Shown here one piece after another: positions 22,018-32,178 of a stretch of DNA of 64,000 nt. The stretch is from Linum tenue (taxonomy: Eukaryota > Streptophyta > Magnoliopsida > Malpighiales > Linaceae): the NCBI GenBank assembly GCA_946122785.1, contig CAMGYJ010000006.1:45838066-45902065 (forward strand), in the 5' to 3' direction. The translations under genes were made by a program, and so were the position numbers. The notes under the pieces were generated by a model. The model was not told the origin of the DNA and searched no databases. It saw nothing but the letters and a program-made list of their open reading frames with translations. The stretch's first letter is position 1, and each line of letters opens with the position of its first letter.

Positions 22018-23460
22018 CTAAGGGTCCGCGAGAACAGGTGCCTCCAAGAGCGGATCCACGTCACTCTTGAGGTACAGCTTCAGGTGGTGACCGTGCAACC
22101 GACGGGTGCAACCACCAGCATTGGTTAGCTCGACCTGGCCATCAGGCAGAATGCAGGCAAGTGAGTACGCGGATGGCCAGGGTGATCGTGATGCAGGAGG
22201 TGGGACCAGCTCATAGTGGTCTCCACCGTTCTTCCGAGTGGGTTTAGGCACCTGCTGCTTCGGCCGCCACTCCTCTTTGAGCTTTTTATTCGGTGGTGAG
22301 GCTGGAAGGAGCGGCGGCGAAGGAGTGAGAGGGGTATCCTGCAAAATGAGAGGTGAAGAAGGGTACACGACAGGCTCGTGTACCTGGTCAGAAATAGCAT
22401 GCACAGGTGTGACAGTAATCATAGCACAGTGATCGAATTCAGTCACAGAAAAAGTAGCCTGTTCATTTCCTGAACGCAGGATCAGTTTACCATCAATAAG
22501 TGCCTTGGCGGTGGCAAGAAATGGTCTACCTAGAATCAAAGGCACATCCACATCCTCATTTATATCCAGAATAACAAAGTCAACAGGATATGTGAATGCA
22601 CCCACATTAACAAGCACATCCTCTATGATACCCCTAGGATGCACAACGGAACGATCAGCTAGCTGAATGCTCATCCTAGTAGGGCTAAGTTCACCTAGGT
22701 CTAGCTTCTTAAACAACTTATATGGCATGACATTTATGCTAGCGCCTAGGTCCGCCAAGGACTTGCCTACATGCATGCTGCCAATAGTAAGAGGGATAGT
22801 AAAACTCCCTGGATCCTTGCGCTTTTCGGGCAACTTGTTCTGCAGGATAGCAGAACACTCCTCGCTCAGCAACACTGTCGAGAGATCCCCAAGTTTCTTC
22901 TTGTTGGTGAGGAGATCTTTCATGAACTTTGCGTACTTGGGCATCTTCGACAGTGCCTCCACAAAGGGTACGCTGATGTTGAGCTGCTTCAACATTGTCA
23001 TAAATTTGGCAAACTCAGTCTCCAGCTTATCTTTATGTAGGCGAGTGGGGAAGGGAAGCTGGGGCACATGCTCCTTAACCACTGGTTGTGGCTTAGGAGC
23101 GGGGGCTTCCTTCTCCACCCGCGCTTTTGCATCGTCGGCTGGAAGTGCTGAAACAGGTAGAGGTTCTTCCTGCCTGGCCGGCGCAGGATCAGCGGTAATG
23201 GTCTTGCTGCTCCTGGTAAAGATGGCATCCAGCTGCTGGAGCGGCTCACGTGGATTGGGAACGGTGGTGGCAGGTAGAGTCCCCGGGGCCCGGGTAGTAA
23301 TTTGGCGAGCTATGGCACCAACTTGGTTCTGTAAATCTTGCAAAATGGCACCCTGGTTCCTCTGTCCTGCCTCCAGAGAGGCTATGCTCTGGTCCACCCT
23401 TGTGAAATTCGCCTGGCTGGTGGTCATGAATGCCGCCAAAATATTCTTCAGCTCGGTCAT
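22018..23460 (-). CDS. Element A: gag C-terminus, aspartic protease and pol tail (RT to integrase absent)
   Basis: Open for 480 codons directly after gag, separated from it by a single TAG. Residues 1-60 are a coiled-coil gag tail. PKPQPVVKEHVPQLPFPTRL lies near 125-145. The protease has an intact DLGAS at about residues 236-240, then TRMSIQLADRSVVHPRG and VPLILGRPFLATAKALID. From about residue 400 it runs into DHYELVPPP and VELTNAGG...LHGHHLKLYL, the last part of an Athila-type pol. RT, RNase H and integrase (about 1000 residues) are missing without loss of frame. Element B has the same fusion, so it is a property of the lineage. The protease looks active; strand transfer would need a helper element. 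Confidence 0.85.
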   Translation of the reverse strand: MTELKNILAAFMTTSQANFTRVDQSIASLEAGQRNQGAILQDLQNQVGAIARQITTRAPGTLPATTVPNPREPLQQLDAIFTRSSKTITADPAPARQEEPLPVSALPADDAKARVEKEAPAPKPQPVVKEHVPQLPFPTRLHKDKLETEFAKFMTMLKQLNISVPFVEALSKMPKYAKFMKDLLTNKKKLGDLSTVLLSEECSAILQNKLPEKRKDPGSFTIPLTIGSMHVGKSLADLGASINVMPYKLFKKLDLGELSPTRMSIQLADRSVVHPRGIIEDVLVNVGAFTYPVDFVILDINEDVDVPLILGRPFLATAKALIDGKLILRSGNEQATFSVTEFDHCAMITVTPVHAISDQVHEPVVYPSSPLILQDTPLTPSPPLLPASPPNKKLKEEWRPKQQVPKPTRKNGGDHYELVPPPASRSPWPSAYSLACILPDGQVELTNAGGCTRRLHGHHLKLYLKSDVDPLLEAPVLADP

Positions 23461-24843
23461 CTAGTTATCGGGAGCTGGGGCTGCTGTTGGCTCGGCATAC
23501 TGACGCTGGGGCTGCTGGAATGGCTGCCCCTGCCTAGGCTGGTAGGGCTGCTGCTGTGGTGGTGGCCCCTGCCTAGCCTGGAAGGGCTGCCTCTGCTGAA
23601 AACCACCCGTTGGTGCTGGGAAACCAGGTGGTTTAGTGGTGTTGCTATTCCAGGCGAAGTTGGGATGCTGGCGCCACCCCTCATTGTAGGTATTGCTATA
23701 TGGGTCCAGGCGTCGAGCATTGGCGATGAAGTCCACCTGTTCTTGGGGAGTAGAGGACTCCCTCATGGCCTGACAGTCCTCCACCAGATGATTCGGACTC
23801 TCACACCACTGACACTGAGCTACTGGAGGCGTAGCTGTACCTCGGTCCGGAAGGAGACTGTTGAGCTGCTTCAATGTCTGCACCAACTCAGCCACCTGCT
23901 GCTCTAACTCGGACCTAGCCTCCATAGCATGCACACCATGGTCCCGGGAATTTCTGCTTCTGCTGTTCTGCCCCCAGGAATGATCTCGGGTGGCCAAGGT
24001 ACTAATCATCTGGTTCAGCTCGGGTGGAGTCTTAGTGAGAATATCCCCTCCTGGGCATAGAGACTCAATCACCCTCTGGCTGTCTGGGGAGAGAGCACTG
24101 TAGAAGTTCCCCACTGTGAATGCATCACTGAAGCCATGATGGGGACACTGCCAAAAATATCCCATGTACCGCTCCCATGCATCACGAAGTGACTCGTCTG
24201 GCTCTTGGCGGAAGTGAGTGATCTCCCGCTGAATCGCTGTGGTCTTCGATGCTGGATAGTACCTGTGCACGAACTTGTCTCCCAGATCGTCCCAAGAAGT
24301 GATGGACAATGGGGGCTGGGTCTCCAACCACCTCTTAGCATTCCACGCCAGAGAATGGGGGAAGAGGTGAAGGCGGATTGCGTCATCCGGGACACCTAAC
24401 CCGTTCGTCAGCTGCAGAAAACGGGAAAGATGCACCCGGGCCTCATCATCCTTCAAGCCATGGAACTGGATGGAGGATGTAATGAGTTGAATCCAGCATG
24501 GCTTGATCTCGAAGTTGTTTGCTGGAATGGGCGGATAGAGGATGACCGGGCGGATGTCAGCAATCAGTAGAGTGTAGTAGTACTCCAAGGTGGGACCCGG
24601 TGGTGGTGGATGATGATGAATCCCATCTCCATGGGGATTGGGGTCATTCCCCAAGAGCTGATTCACAGGAGGTGGGTTGTGATCGCCTTCCAGCTCGTAC
24701 TCGTCCTCGGACTCGCTGCTCAAATGGCCGTCTATGCGCTCCACCGTAGCCAGTCTAGCTCGCTGTTGTCTCCGAAGTTGATGGCAGGTGCGTTCAATCT
24801 CTGGATCCAACGGCAGTAAACCTCCCGACTGGCTACGGGTCAT
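23461..24843 (-). CDS. Element A: gag
   Basis: 460-codon open frame starting ATG at 24843, 125 bp after the primer site, with no earlier in-frame start recognised. It contains the Ty3/gypsy gag core (WLETQPPLSITSWDDLGDKF, then FRQEPDESLRDAWERY; retrotransposon gag domain about residues 150-260), NFYSALSPDSQRVIE, and a zinc knuckle CQWCESPNHLVEDC near residue 357. The C-terminus is Gln/Pro-rich. It packages element RNA into cytoplasmic particles. The frame ends with TAG immediately followed by ATG of the protease frame in the same phase, so one substitution (most simply CAG to TAG) separates gag from the rest. Apart from that stop it shows no damage. Confidence 0.88.
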   Translation of the reverse strand: MTRSQSGGLLPLDPEIERTCHQLRRQQRARLATVERIDGHLSSESEDEYELEGDHNPPPVNQLLGNDPNPHGDGIHHHPPPPGPTLEYYYTLLIADIRPVILYPPIPANNFEIKPCWIQLITSSIQFHGLKDDEARVHLSRFLQLTNGLGVPDDAIRLHLFPHSLAWNAKRWLETQPPLSITSWDDLGDKFVHRYYPASKTTAIQREITHFRQEPDESLRDAWERYMGYFWQCPHHGFSDAFTVGNFYSALSPDSQRVIESLCPGGDILTKTPPELNQMISTLATRDHSWGQNSRSRNSRDHGVHAMEARSELEQQVAELVQTLKQLNSLLPDRGTATPPVAQCQWCESPNHLVEDCQAMRESSTPQEQVDFIANARRLDPYSNTYNEGWRQHPNFAWNSNTTKPPGFPAPTGGFQQRQPFQARQGPPPQQQPYQPRQGQPFQQPQRQYAEPTAAPAPDN

Positions 24844-24967
24844 GCACTATCTGCACACAATCAAGCAATGCAAACCCGTGAAGGCACAAGTGGGAAAGAA
24901 CAAACACTCAATGCGAAAATGAAAATGCTAAAGTAACAGAAATCACTTTTCTTCAACAACCTAGCCG

Positions 24968-24985
24968 TCCCCGGCAACGGCGCCA
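24968..24985 (-). other. Primer binding site of element A (tRNA-Asp type)
   Basis: Minus-strand TGGCGCCGTTGCCGGGGA, a perfect copy of the common plant site, six bases from the LTR end TGAGTCA. Confidence 0.92.
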
Positions 24986-24991
24986 AAAACT

Positions 24992-25975
24992 TGACTCACT
25001 CCTACTGTCACTCTAGAAAATGGCCAAGTGTAACCACTTCCTAAAGCGTAGTATAGCGGGTTTGGGTTTTAATGTCAACCCGGGTCCTAGATTTGATGAC
25101 TACTCGGTGAATTCTTGTTATCTAGCAGTGAAACTTTAGTGCAGGTTCAAACAAATAAAAACACACAGCAGGTTAAACGGTTGTTTTCAGGTCAAGAGAG
25201 GTCACCCGGATATGGTTCCCCCTAGACTGCAGTTAAGCCGGATTGCAATTTACCAAGTTCAGTTTTCATGAAAATTATACTGCGGAAGGTTCTAAAACAG
25301 TCTGAAGTCTCGACTAAAGGTCTCCAGACCCTCTCAATCTGAGTCTCTAGCGGGCGACTAACCTCCACCGGAGTAAACAGATTGAGGCCCTAACGAACCA
25401 AACCTCCACTACCGAATTGAATTCGGTACAGAATAGTGAGTTGGCTCCTCGACTAAAGTCACCAACTCCCTACCTTCAATCAAGGATACTCTATCAACCT
25501 AGGCAGATATTCTCGTTCTAGGTCAAAGCAGAAGCAACAGGAATTTGATCAGGATTCAAGTCATTCAATCATTCAAGCCTCAATCGAATATAATCAATTC
25601 ATAAACTTTGTACTTGGGTTCATACAATCAGACCTAGCATACAAATCTAGGGTTCCCCATACCCAAATGAATGGGGAAACTACTCCATGGAGAAAGAAGC
25701 AAAAGCAGATTCAGACGCGGAAATCATACTGTGAAGATGGATTTCTGCTCCTGGTTGACAATCGGCACTTCTCCAAACTCAAGCGGGGCTCCAATGGTAA
25801 TGAAGATCAAGCTATGGCACTTGGGAACTCTGGTTCGTCGCTTTCTCTCTCTAGGAATCGCTCTGTCTCTCTAAAACTCGGGGCCTCTGAATGTTGGCCT
25901 TCTTCTCCTTTAAATTGGCTGCCTGTCGCGATACCCGGTCGAAATACCCGGTCGGGTATTTTGGGTCTCGACTAG
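24992..25975 (-). repeat. Element A, 5' LTR (U3 end not intact or not recognised)
   Basis: Minus-strand LTR ending GGAGTGAGTCA beside the primer site. TATA-like AATTTAAA at 25909-25916; upstream, U3 has ACCCGGTCGGGTA palindromes (25927-25965). After about 25975 the sequence no longer looks like the related LTRs and no TG terminus with a duplication could be placed, so the outer border is uncertain. Confidence 0.75.
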
Positions 25976-26352
25976 GTAAGTGTACTAACGTGAAAATGTA
26001 GGAAACCGATGAAAACTGGATTAACCAATCATGTCGGCCACTTGGCATGTCCGACCGTCACACCCACACCACTATAAAGAGACCCAAAATTTTGGCCCTT
26101 TCTCATTCCCATTTCATTTTATCACTTCCCTTCTCTCTCATTCAAACCCGACCCCTTCCTTCCCTGTACTTCTCAAAATTTCTCCCAAATTCTTAATCTT
26201 CCATTCATCCAATCCACCTCCCAAACCCAAAATTAGACCCTCAGATTAAGGTACCACCTACCCATCACCAAACCTTCAAAGCCCAACCAAAATTTCCCCT
26301 AGAAAACAAACACCTCTACCTATCACGACAATCACCACCACCACCACCTAGA
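25976..26352 (+). promoter_or_regulatory. Orphan promoter-like stretch, origin unknown
   Basis: A plus-strand TATA box ACTATAAAGAGA near 26071-26082 is preceded by GTCGGCC/GTCCGAC-type words and followed by 150 bp of pyrimidine-rich leader-like DNA. No gene follows: hAT-1 interrupts it, and then unrelated plastid-like DNA begins. It could be the promoter and leader of a lost gene or another retroelement internal promoter. Confidence 0.35.
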
Positions 26353-26905
26353 TAGGGATGGCAATTTACCCACCCATGGGTAATTTTGCCCAAACCCAAG
26401 TAGACCCATTTATTATGGGTAGGGTTTGGGTGATGTGTGTATGGGTTTGGGGTTTGTATATGGGTTTGGGTTAGATATGGATATTATCTAAATGGGTATG
26501 GGTTGGATATGGATATCCATTTACTTGAGAGTGTTTTAACTACACATGCAAAAATTGGTCTTATTTGTAAAACTTGAAAAATTTAGGTACCAAAATGTAA
26601 GACCAAAAAAATTTAGGTATCAAAACGTAATTTTCCATCGATATTTTGAGGACTTATATGCAAAAAAAAAAATTTAGGTACTAAATATGCATATCTATTA
26701 AGTTTAGGTACCAAACTGTAATTTGTATTTGGGCATGGGTACAAACCCAAATCCATTTGTTATAAACCCAACCCAACCCAAAGTAAATGGGTATGGGTAC
26801 AAACCCATCAAACTTTACCCATATCCATATATTTGGATTTCATACCCAACCCAATTGGGTTGGATAGTAAAATACCCATGGGTATGGGTAAAATTGCCAT
26901 CCCTA
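26353..26905 (+). mobile_element. hAT-1: non-autonomous hAT element (553 bp)
   Basis: Ends TAGGGATGGCAAT and ATTGCCATCCCTA are perfect inverses. It is flanked by an exact 8-bp duplication CACCTAGA (26345-26352 and 26906-26913), diagnostic of hAT. Subterminal DNA repeats ACCCATGGGT/GGGTATGGGT. No transposase is encoded. Confidence 0.93.
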
Positions 26906-27001
26906 CACCTAGACGTTGTTACTTTCTCTCTCCTCTTTTTTCAAGTTTTTAGTAGCGGCGAGAGATAGTGGATTGGGGGTTTGAAGAAAAATAAAGCAAG
27001 T

Positions 27002-27105
27002 CCCTTTACTATCCTTGCTCCTATTTTGACTCTTGTAGGTGTACTAGCAATTGTATGCTTAGAAAGAGAAATAAATATAGGGTTAGAACAACAATTTGGA
27101 CCTGC
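27002..27105 (+). pseudogene. ndhA: Plastid-derived fragment, ndhA-like (nuclear plastid DNA)
   Basis: One frame reads PILTLVGVLAIVCLEREI, then a GPAGG-like end. This resembles the N-terminal part of plastid NADH dehydrogenase subunit A/ND1 (PILTLV..., VLVIVWLEREI, QQRIGPEYAG) with a five-residue gap after PILTLV. The match is short but ordered. Non-functional fragment. Confidence 0.55.
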
Positions 27106-27180
27106 AGGGGGATCATAAGCTCTATGAATCTACTCCTTCCGGATCTCAACCAGCCGGTCCCGACATTGACTGATGCTAAA

Positions 27181-27336
27181 TTGGCTCAAGAGACGGGCAA
27201 AAAACATGTGTGAACCATTTCACGAAGTATGTGCCCGAATATTTAAAGCCCCGATAAATAGCTCTTGGTCTTCTAGTCGAAAAAGAACGTTGATGAAGAC
27301 GTGTCGGTGCACTATTGGCTAGTGGGGATTGTAACT
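27181..27336 (-). pseudogene. rps14: Plastid-derived fragment, rps14-like (nuclear plastid DNA)
   Basis: The minus strand reads [20 protein letters not shown], then [10 protein letters not shown] and FVKWF. This corresponds to the C-terminal half of plastid ribosomal protein S14 ([28 protein letters not shown]), with scattered substitutions but no stop until after the region. In plastid genomes ndhA and rps14 are far apart, so this is a composite or rearranged insertion. Confidence 0.75.
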
Positions 27337-27602
27337 TCAACAATGCCTGTTTTAATAATTTACTTGACTTTATTTACCCTTGATTTCTGGGTACCTACAC
27401 AATATTTATTTACCTATTGTTTTTCCTATTTCATCCAATTTAAAAAGGCAAATTTTCTTTCAATTCCCTGCATCATGGGGTCTTCTACCGGATAGAATTA
27501 TGAGGAGGCTTTCAATTAATTTATTTTTAAACTTGCCTCGTTCAGCCTCTCATCCCTCCTAGGGAATTATTAGAGATTTTATCTTTTTTTTACCTTTATT
27601 TT
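27337..27602. other. No gene seen
   Basis: AT-rich DNA after the plastid-like piece. Short plus-strand frames (27301-27562) are hydrophobic by composition and match nothing I recognise; further plastid DNA is possible. Confidence 0.4.
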
Positions 27603-27874
27603 TGTAACAATTTAGGCGAATCCCACATCGACAAAGAATATGAGAGATTAATGGTTCATAAGTAAGAAATCGACCTTAATTGAGAAGACACGTTTTGAGG
27701 TGAAATGGAGGAGTTCTTGTGAGAACTCCAAAGTTAAACGTGCTTAGTGTGGAGTATAATAAGGATCGGTGACCTTATTGGAAGTCACCTTGAATTGCAC
27801 CTCAAGTGGAAAACCGTGAGGGTCTAGGCCCAAAGCGACAATATCTTCGTCGGGAAAATATTCGGGATGTTACA
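27603..27874 (+). repeat. Cassandra-type TRIM solo LTR (272 bp)
   Basis: Begins TGTAACAATTTAGGCG with the AATCCCACATCG motif and ends GGGATGTTACA, flanked by ATTTT/ATGTT (5 bp, one mismatch). It contains a 5S-rRNA-like core at 27716-27804. No primer site or polypurine tract adjoins it, so it is a solo LTR left by recombination. Confidence 0.85.
27716..27804 (+). ncRNA. 5S-rRNA-like pol III promoter segment inside the Cassandra LTR
   Basis: AGAACTCCAAAGTTAAACGTGC and GGATCGGTGACC match the A box and C box regions of plant 5S rRNA (AGAACTCCGAAGTTAAGCGTGC; GGATGGGTGACC), followed by GGAAGTC and TTGCACCTC. The 5' third of 5S is not preserved, so it is not a 5S gene. Confidence 0.8.
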
Positions 27875-28145
27875 ATGTTACTTTGGTTAATAAAAGTATA
27901 AATTATCAGATTAAATTTATTTTTTAGCTCACTATAGTACTCTTGTTTTAAACTTATTTAAAATTACTGTACTCTATTTTGAATATATGTTTAGTGTGTT
28001 ATTATGTGTGTAGTACTTCATTTTTTTATTTGGTTTATGAGGTACTAGTTCAACACCAATTTTTTAACGATCTATTACTGGTTAAACTACTAAAGTGTGA
28101 GCCATTAGCTATACCAGTTCAAACTCCGGTTCGGTTTTAACAACA
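27875..28145. other. No gene seen
   Basis: AT-rich intergenic DNA without recognisable termini or frames. Confidence 0.4.
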
Positions 28146-28915
28146 TTGATTTTTGTACTATTTATGCCTTTATGTTGTTGTTTTGTGCTTTTCCACGTTA
28201 TAACCACTCAAGGTGAATATGGATCACTAAGGGACCTAATGGATCAGAAGGAGGATGAGAATCCAAACTCAAGGGCTCGAACAGAAGATGGATTTGGACA
28301 CCAAACGCTCACTTTATGGCCAAAACATGCACATCTGGACCAGAAGGAACCAAACCCAAGTGAAAGATTAACGACGGCCCAACATCACACCCAACTGCCA
28401 CAAGTCCTAATTCCTCAAGGAAACTTTCTGAAGAAGCTACTTCCTCTCCAAGTTGAAGAAAGATTTTGCAGATTTTAGGAGGAAAAGACTAGAAACGCCC
28501 CTTCTGTAACTCGAATAAATAGGAGACTATGCTAGAGCTTTTAAACACACCTTTTACCAATACTCTGCCTCACTAGGCACGAGTAGTAATCCATAGAGGA
28601 GGAGAATTGGTGCTGAAATTCGGAGAAGCATCCACCATTGATGCTTGTACCTATGGTGATGTTTTTCCACTCTTCTTTGTTTTGCTAGTCGATCTGTTTA
28701 GGGATATGAATTTTGTGATGATTATGTATTACTTTCTACGAGTTAATAAGATGCTTATCTCGTTTTATGTTATGATCATCGATGCCTATTGTTTTAGATG
28801 CTATATTGTATATTTTTTAATCATCTCTTCTGTATGATCATCAATGCTTTATTCCATATGATGTTTTAAATAATCTATGTGTGTAACCTCGTTAGATGGT
28901 ACTATAGTATCTAAA
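28146..28915 (+). repeat. Old LTR-like segment, left part
   Basis: Text with U3/R features of large plant gypsy LTRs: a TATA-like AATAAATAGGAG near 28514 and a leader-like stretch after it. It is continued by 29592-30117 on the other side of Helitron-1. The start cannot be fixed. The 110-codon frame at 28146-28478 has no recognisable domain. Confidence 0.4.
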
Positions 28916-29591
28916 TCTAAATAATATAATATATATTTTCTTCTTAAGGGCTTCACCATTTCAAAATTCTAGACTTCCTACACATCCACATCAACAGACC
29001 TCCCACCAATAAGATTTTTTCTTTCCATTTTACTTTATTATCTTTCCTTCTTAGATATAACAGTCTACATTAAAAGAGCATTTTATTTTTTATTTCATTT
29101 TTCTTTTGAGTTTTTCAGTAATCCAATAAGAATTTGTCACCTAGCACAGACTCTCTCTTCCTTTTCAATCCCCCTACTATTCTTAATTGATCCGTATTTA
29201 TTTCTTTTGAACTCCGAATTTAGATATCTTTGCGCCAAAAAAGAAGATTTTATGTGATCTACACAACGATATCCATTTATATATATGCTCGAAAAAAATT
29301 AGAAAAGCATGCTCAGGATCATATATGCACAAGTCACGTTCTTGTTGGACAAATACTAAACTATATCGATATCATTAGATTCTACCTCCATGAAGAACTC
29401 ATGTACTACCAAAGTTCATGGAACAAGTTTCGTATTCTAATGAGTTACTAAACTATATCAATGTATCATTTTGTACTATGATAATAGCAATGCACAACAA
29501 TTCATGCGTGTTCAAACATTGTCGTGAGGTACAAACTAAATTATTTTAAAGAAAAATCACTTTCCGGCCAATTGGCCGGGCTCAAAGCTAG
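28916..29591 (+). mobile_element. Helitron-1: non-autonomous Helitron
   Basis: The 3' end has the palindrome CCGGCCAATTGGCCGG followed by GCTCAAAGCTAG, then T: the hairpin plus CTAG terminus of Helitrons, inserted between A and T. The best 5' end is TCTAAATAATATAATATA at 28916, six bases after an alternative TC. The inside text (ATATCTTTGCGCCAAAAAAG near 29225) resembles common plant Helitrons. No Rep/helicase. Confidence 0.7.
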
Positions 29592-30117
29592 TTGTGCATA
29601 ATATCATTTAGGTGGTCAAGAAATTATCATCTAGTGATATCCCATTGCCTTGTGTATGCTTGTTTAGTTGGACTCATCTATGCATGTTTACATTAGATCA
29701 ATGTTGGATTCTTCATTGATTAGGTGATGGCATGAAGCAAAAGCATGCATTTCCTAGTCAAATCTCTATCGCAAGAGGCGCGTGCATGAGTGGAGAGTAG
29801 TATTATAGGAAGAGATAGGGAATCCTAATAGATGATGCATGGATGCATCTTATTGAGGAGATTGTATGCATGACCATCTAAAAGACATTGCCTAAACATT
29901 ATTTCCATCGCTAACATCTTTGTTTGTTTCTTTGTTTGCATTAGTAGCACAGGATTGCATACTTAAAAACCTAGTTTCTCTTTCTCGAATTACATATTTG
30001 AATTCTTTTGCTTAAGTTTGAGTAGTTACTATTAAAAGACCATGTGTAATACGAACCTGGGCATAACTAGATTTTTTTATTACTTGTATGTTTATTACAA
30101 TTCAGCGATGCTGATGT
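29592..30117 (+). repeat. Old LTR-like segment, right part
   Basis: Continues the segment split by Helitron-1. It carries the GTAATACGAACCTGGGC motif near 30047, seen near the ends of large plant gypsy LTRs (a phrase like ACGACCCTGGGC followed by a T-rich tail). No primer site follows; it is fused directly to mid-gag coding DNA. Confidence 0.45.
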
Positions 30118-30428
30118 AGGTACACATCAACTTGTCGTTCGTCAAGGATATCTTGCAAATGCCCAAGTATGCCAAATTCTTGAATGCCATCCTCAACAAC
30201 AAGAAGAAGCTTGGGTATCTATCCACTGTGATGCTGAACGAGGAGTGTTCTACTATAGAACAAGCTACCCGAGAAATTAAAAGGCCTAGGAAGTTTCACT
30301 ATCCGTTGCATCATTGGTTCTATGCATGTAGGGAAGCCGTTGGCAAACCTAGGTGCTAGCATAAATGTGATGTCATATAAATTGTTTGAAAAGCTATGCT
30401 TAGGTGAAACTAATACCACTAGGATTAG
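30118..30428 (+). pseudogene. Element E: gag tail and start of protease, cut by element B
   Basis: Reads SFVKDILQMPKYAKFLNAIL, NNKKKLGYLSTVMLNEEC, then in shifted frame ANLGASINVMSYKLFEKL. The catalytic Asp of DLGAS is Asn here. It breaks off after TNTTRI at the insertion of B; the continuation is at 34535. Confidence 0.8.
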
Positions 30429-31871
30429 TGACACGCTATGACACAACACCAAACTACGACCAAGTATAATCACAGTCTGAAAATGCAGAATAGTGATAAG
30501 TCTAATTTATCAACCCGGGGTCTAGATCTACTGCCTACTATGTGATTATCTATTATCTAGTGGGAAAGATTTAGTGAAAGTGATTGTAAACAAAAAAAGT
30601 AAGAAAACAGGAAAGTGTTCGGTTTTCTAAAGCTAGAGAAGAGTCACTCGGGAATGAGTCCCCCTAGCTCCTTAGTTAGGTCCAAGTTGTAATTTCCTTA
30701 GGTTGATTTACTGTTGATTAAGCTGCGGAATATCCGACAGAGCTTGGAATCTCTTAAGCCGACCAAGTCCTCTTAGACAGACTAACCGACAGACGACTAG
30801 TCTTCACCGAGATAGAAAGCTAAGGAAATTACCATAGAATTCCACTACTCGATCCAAATTCCAGTACAAAGCAGTGAATTGACTAACTCTCGTATAATCA
30901 ATTCACTACTATCGATTGAAGAAGCTCTTACAACCTATTCAGATTTTATCTATCACAGGTTCCAGCAGAAATCAAGAGAAGTTGATCAGGATTCAATTGA
31001 CTCAATAAACCAACTTCAATCGATTATAATCAAACAGTATATCACTCCAAAAGTCATTACAACTCAAATCCCTAACACATGGAACTAGGGTTCTTCATAC
31101 CCAAGTTAGAGAAAGGTCTGCTCCATAGAGAGAGAGTGGAAAACAGAAATCAAAGCAGTCATACTCATAAAGATGGGAATAATCTGCTCTGGGATGTCAA
31201 TCTTAACTCTTGGGGATGCAATCTAGGCTTCAATGGTGAGAAATCCACTCCAAATAGCTCCTAGGGTTTGTTCTTCGCACTTTCTCTCTCTAAAACTCTG
31301 TTTTTGCTCCAAAACGTTCGTTCCCCTCTCCAAGACCCGAAATTGGGTTAAAACCCAGAAAATCACGACCACACGGTTAGGTCACACGGCCGTGTAGAAA
31401 TCCAGTCTGCCTGTGTAACTCCTAAAATGCAGTGTTGCCCGTAGTTGGTCGAAGGAAGTCACTCGGCCAGACCAAACGGCTGTGTGAAATTGAGCATTGC
31501 CCGTGTAGACCCCCTAGGCATTCCGTACGACCAAAATGTGCCCATGCACAGCCAGTACGGCCTTGGCCATGTAAAAATCAGATACACAGCCACAACGTAT
31601 GGCCGCGTAGAATCGGCTCTTGACCGCGCACTACCATGTTGCACAACCGAGTGAAATCATGAGTTGCCCGCGTGAAATCCTCAGCTTTCCGTCAAACGTC
31701 CCAACTTCGTCCAATCGACCCCAAACTTGTGCCCAAGCCTTCATTCACGTACTAGGACTTGAAATATCACAAACAAGAACAAACTAGCGTAAGATAGGGC
31801 AAGATACCACAAATTCGAGCCAAAACAGTTAAGAAAAAAGGGTGCAAACATGTGTAAATATGGTGCTATCA
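30429..31871 (-). repeat. Element B, 3' LTR (1443 bp)
   Basis: Minus-strand LTR starting TGATAGCACCATATTTACAC (31871) and ending GCGTGTCA (30429). The target duplication is ATTAG (30424-30428) against ATGAG (34535-34539), one mismatch. U3 carries CACACGGCCGTGTAG-type palindromes (31380-31640), like the LTR at 17044. Only its first 191 bp recur at the other end of B. Confidence 0.88.
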
Positions 31872-31887
31872 AATTCCCCCACACTTA
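31872..31887 (-). other. Polypurine tract of element B
   Basis: Minus-strand TAAGTGTGGGGGAATT abuts the LTR start. Confidence 0.88.
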
Positions 31888-32178
31888 TGTGTTTGCTTGT
31901 CCCCAAGAAAACCTGACTCAAACCAATGTAATTCTCCAGACATTTACAGCAACATGCAACCCCGATCTTCGGTAAAGGATTTCCTAGATCATTTAACAAC
32001 TTATGAAGTCAACTGGTCTTCTAAGACGTCCCCTATCTTTCTCAATGCGAGTACTAGACTCAAGCCAAGATCATGAGAAGCAGTGGAAATAAGATAGCCA
32101 ATTCATGGATAAGGAGACTCGCACAATTTAATGACCAAGGACTCTTTGTATCGGGAGCTCTTTCATTTCATCTCACTT

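Noticed and set aside
22667..23464. 265-codon plus-strand frame
   Set aside because: Antisense of the clearly recognisable protease and gag tail of element A.
27716..27804. A 5S rRNA gene
   Set aside because: The first third of 5S is not recognisable and the segment lies within LTR ends with a target duplication; it is the 5S-like part of a Cassandra LTR.
28146..28478. 110-codon frame as a possible host gene
   Set aside because: It lies in LTR-like DNA, shows no domain, and the hydrophilic tail looks like U3 text read by chance.
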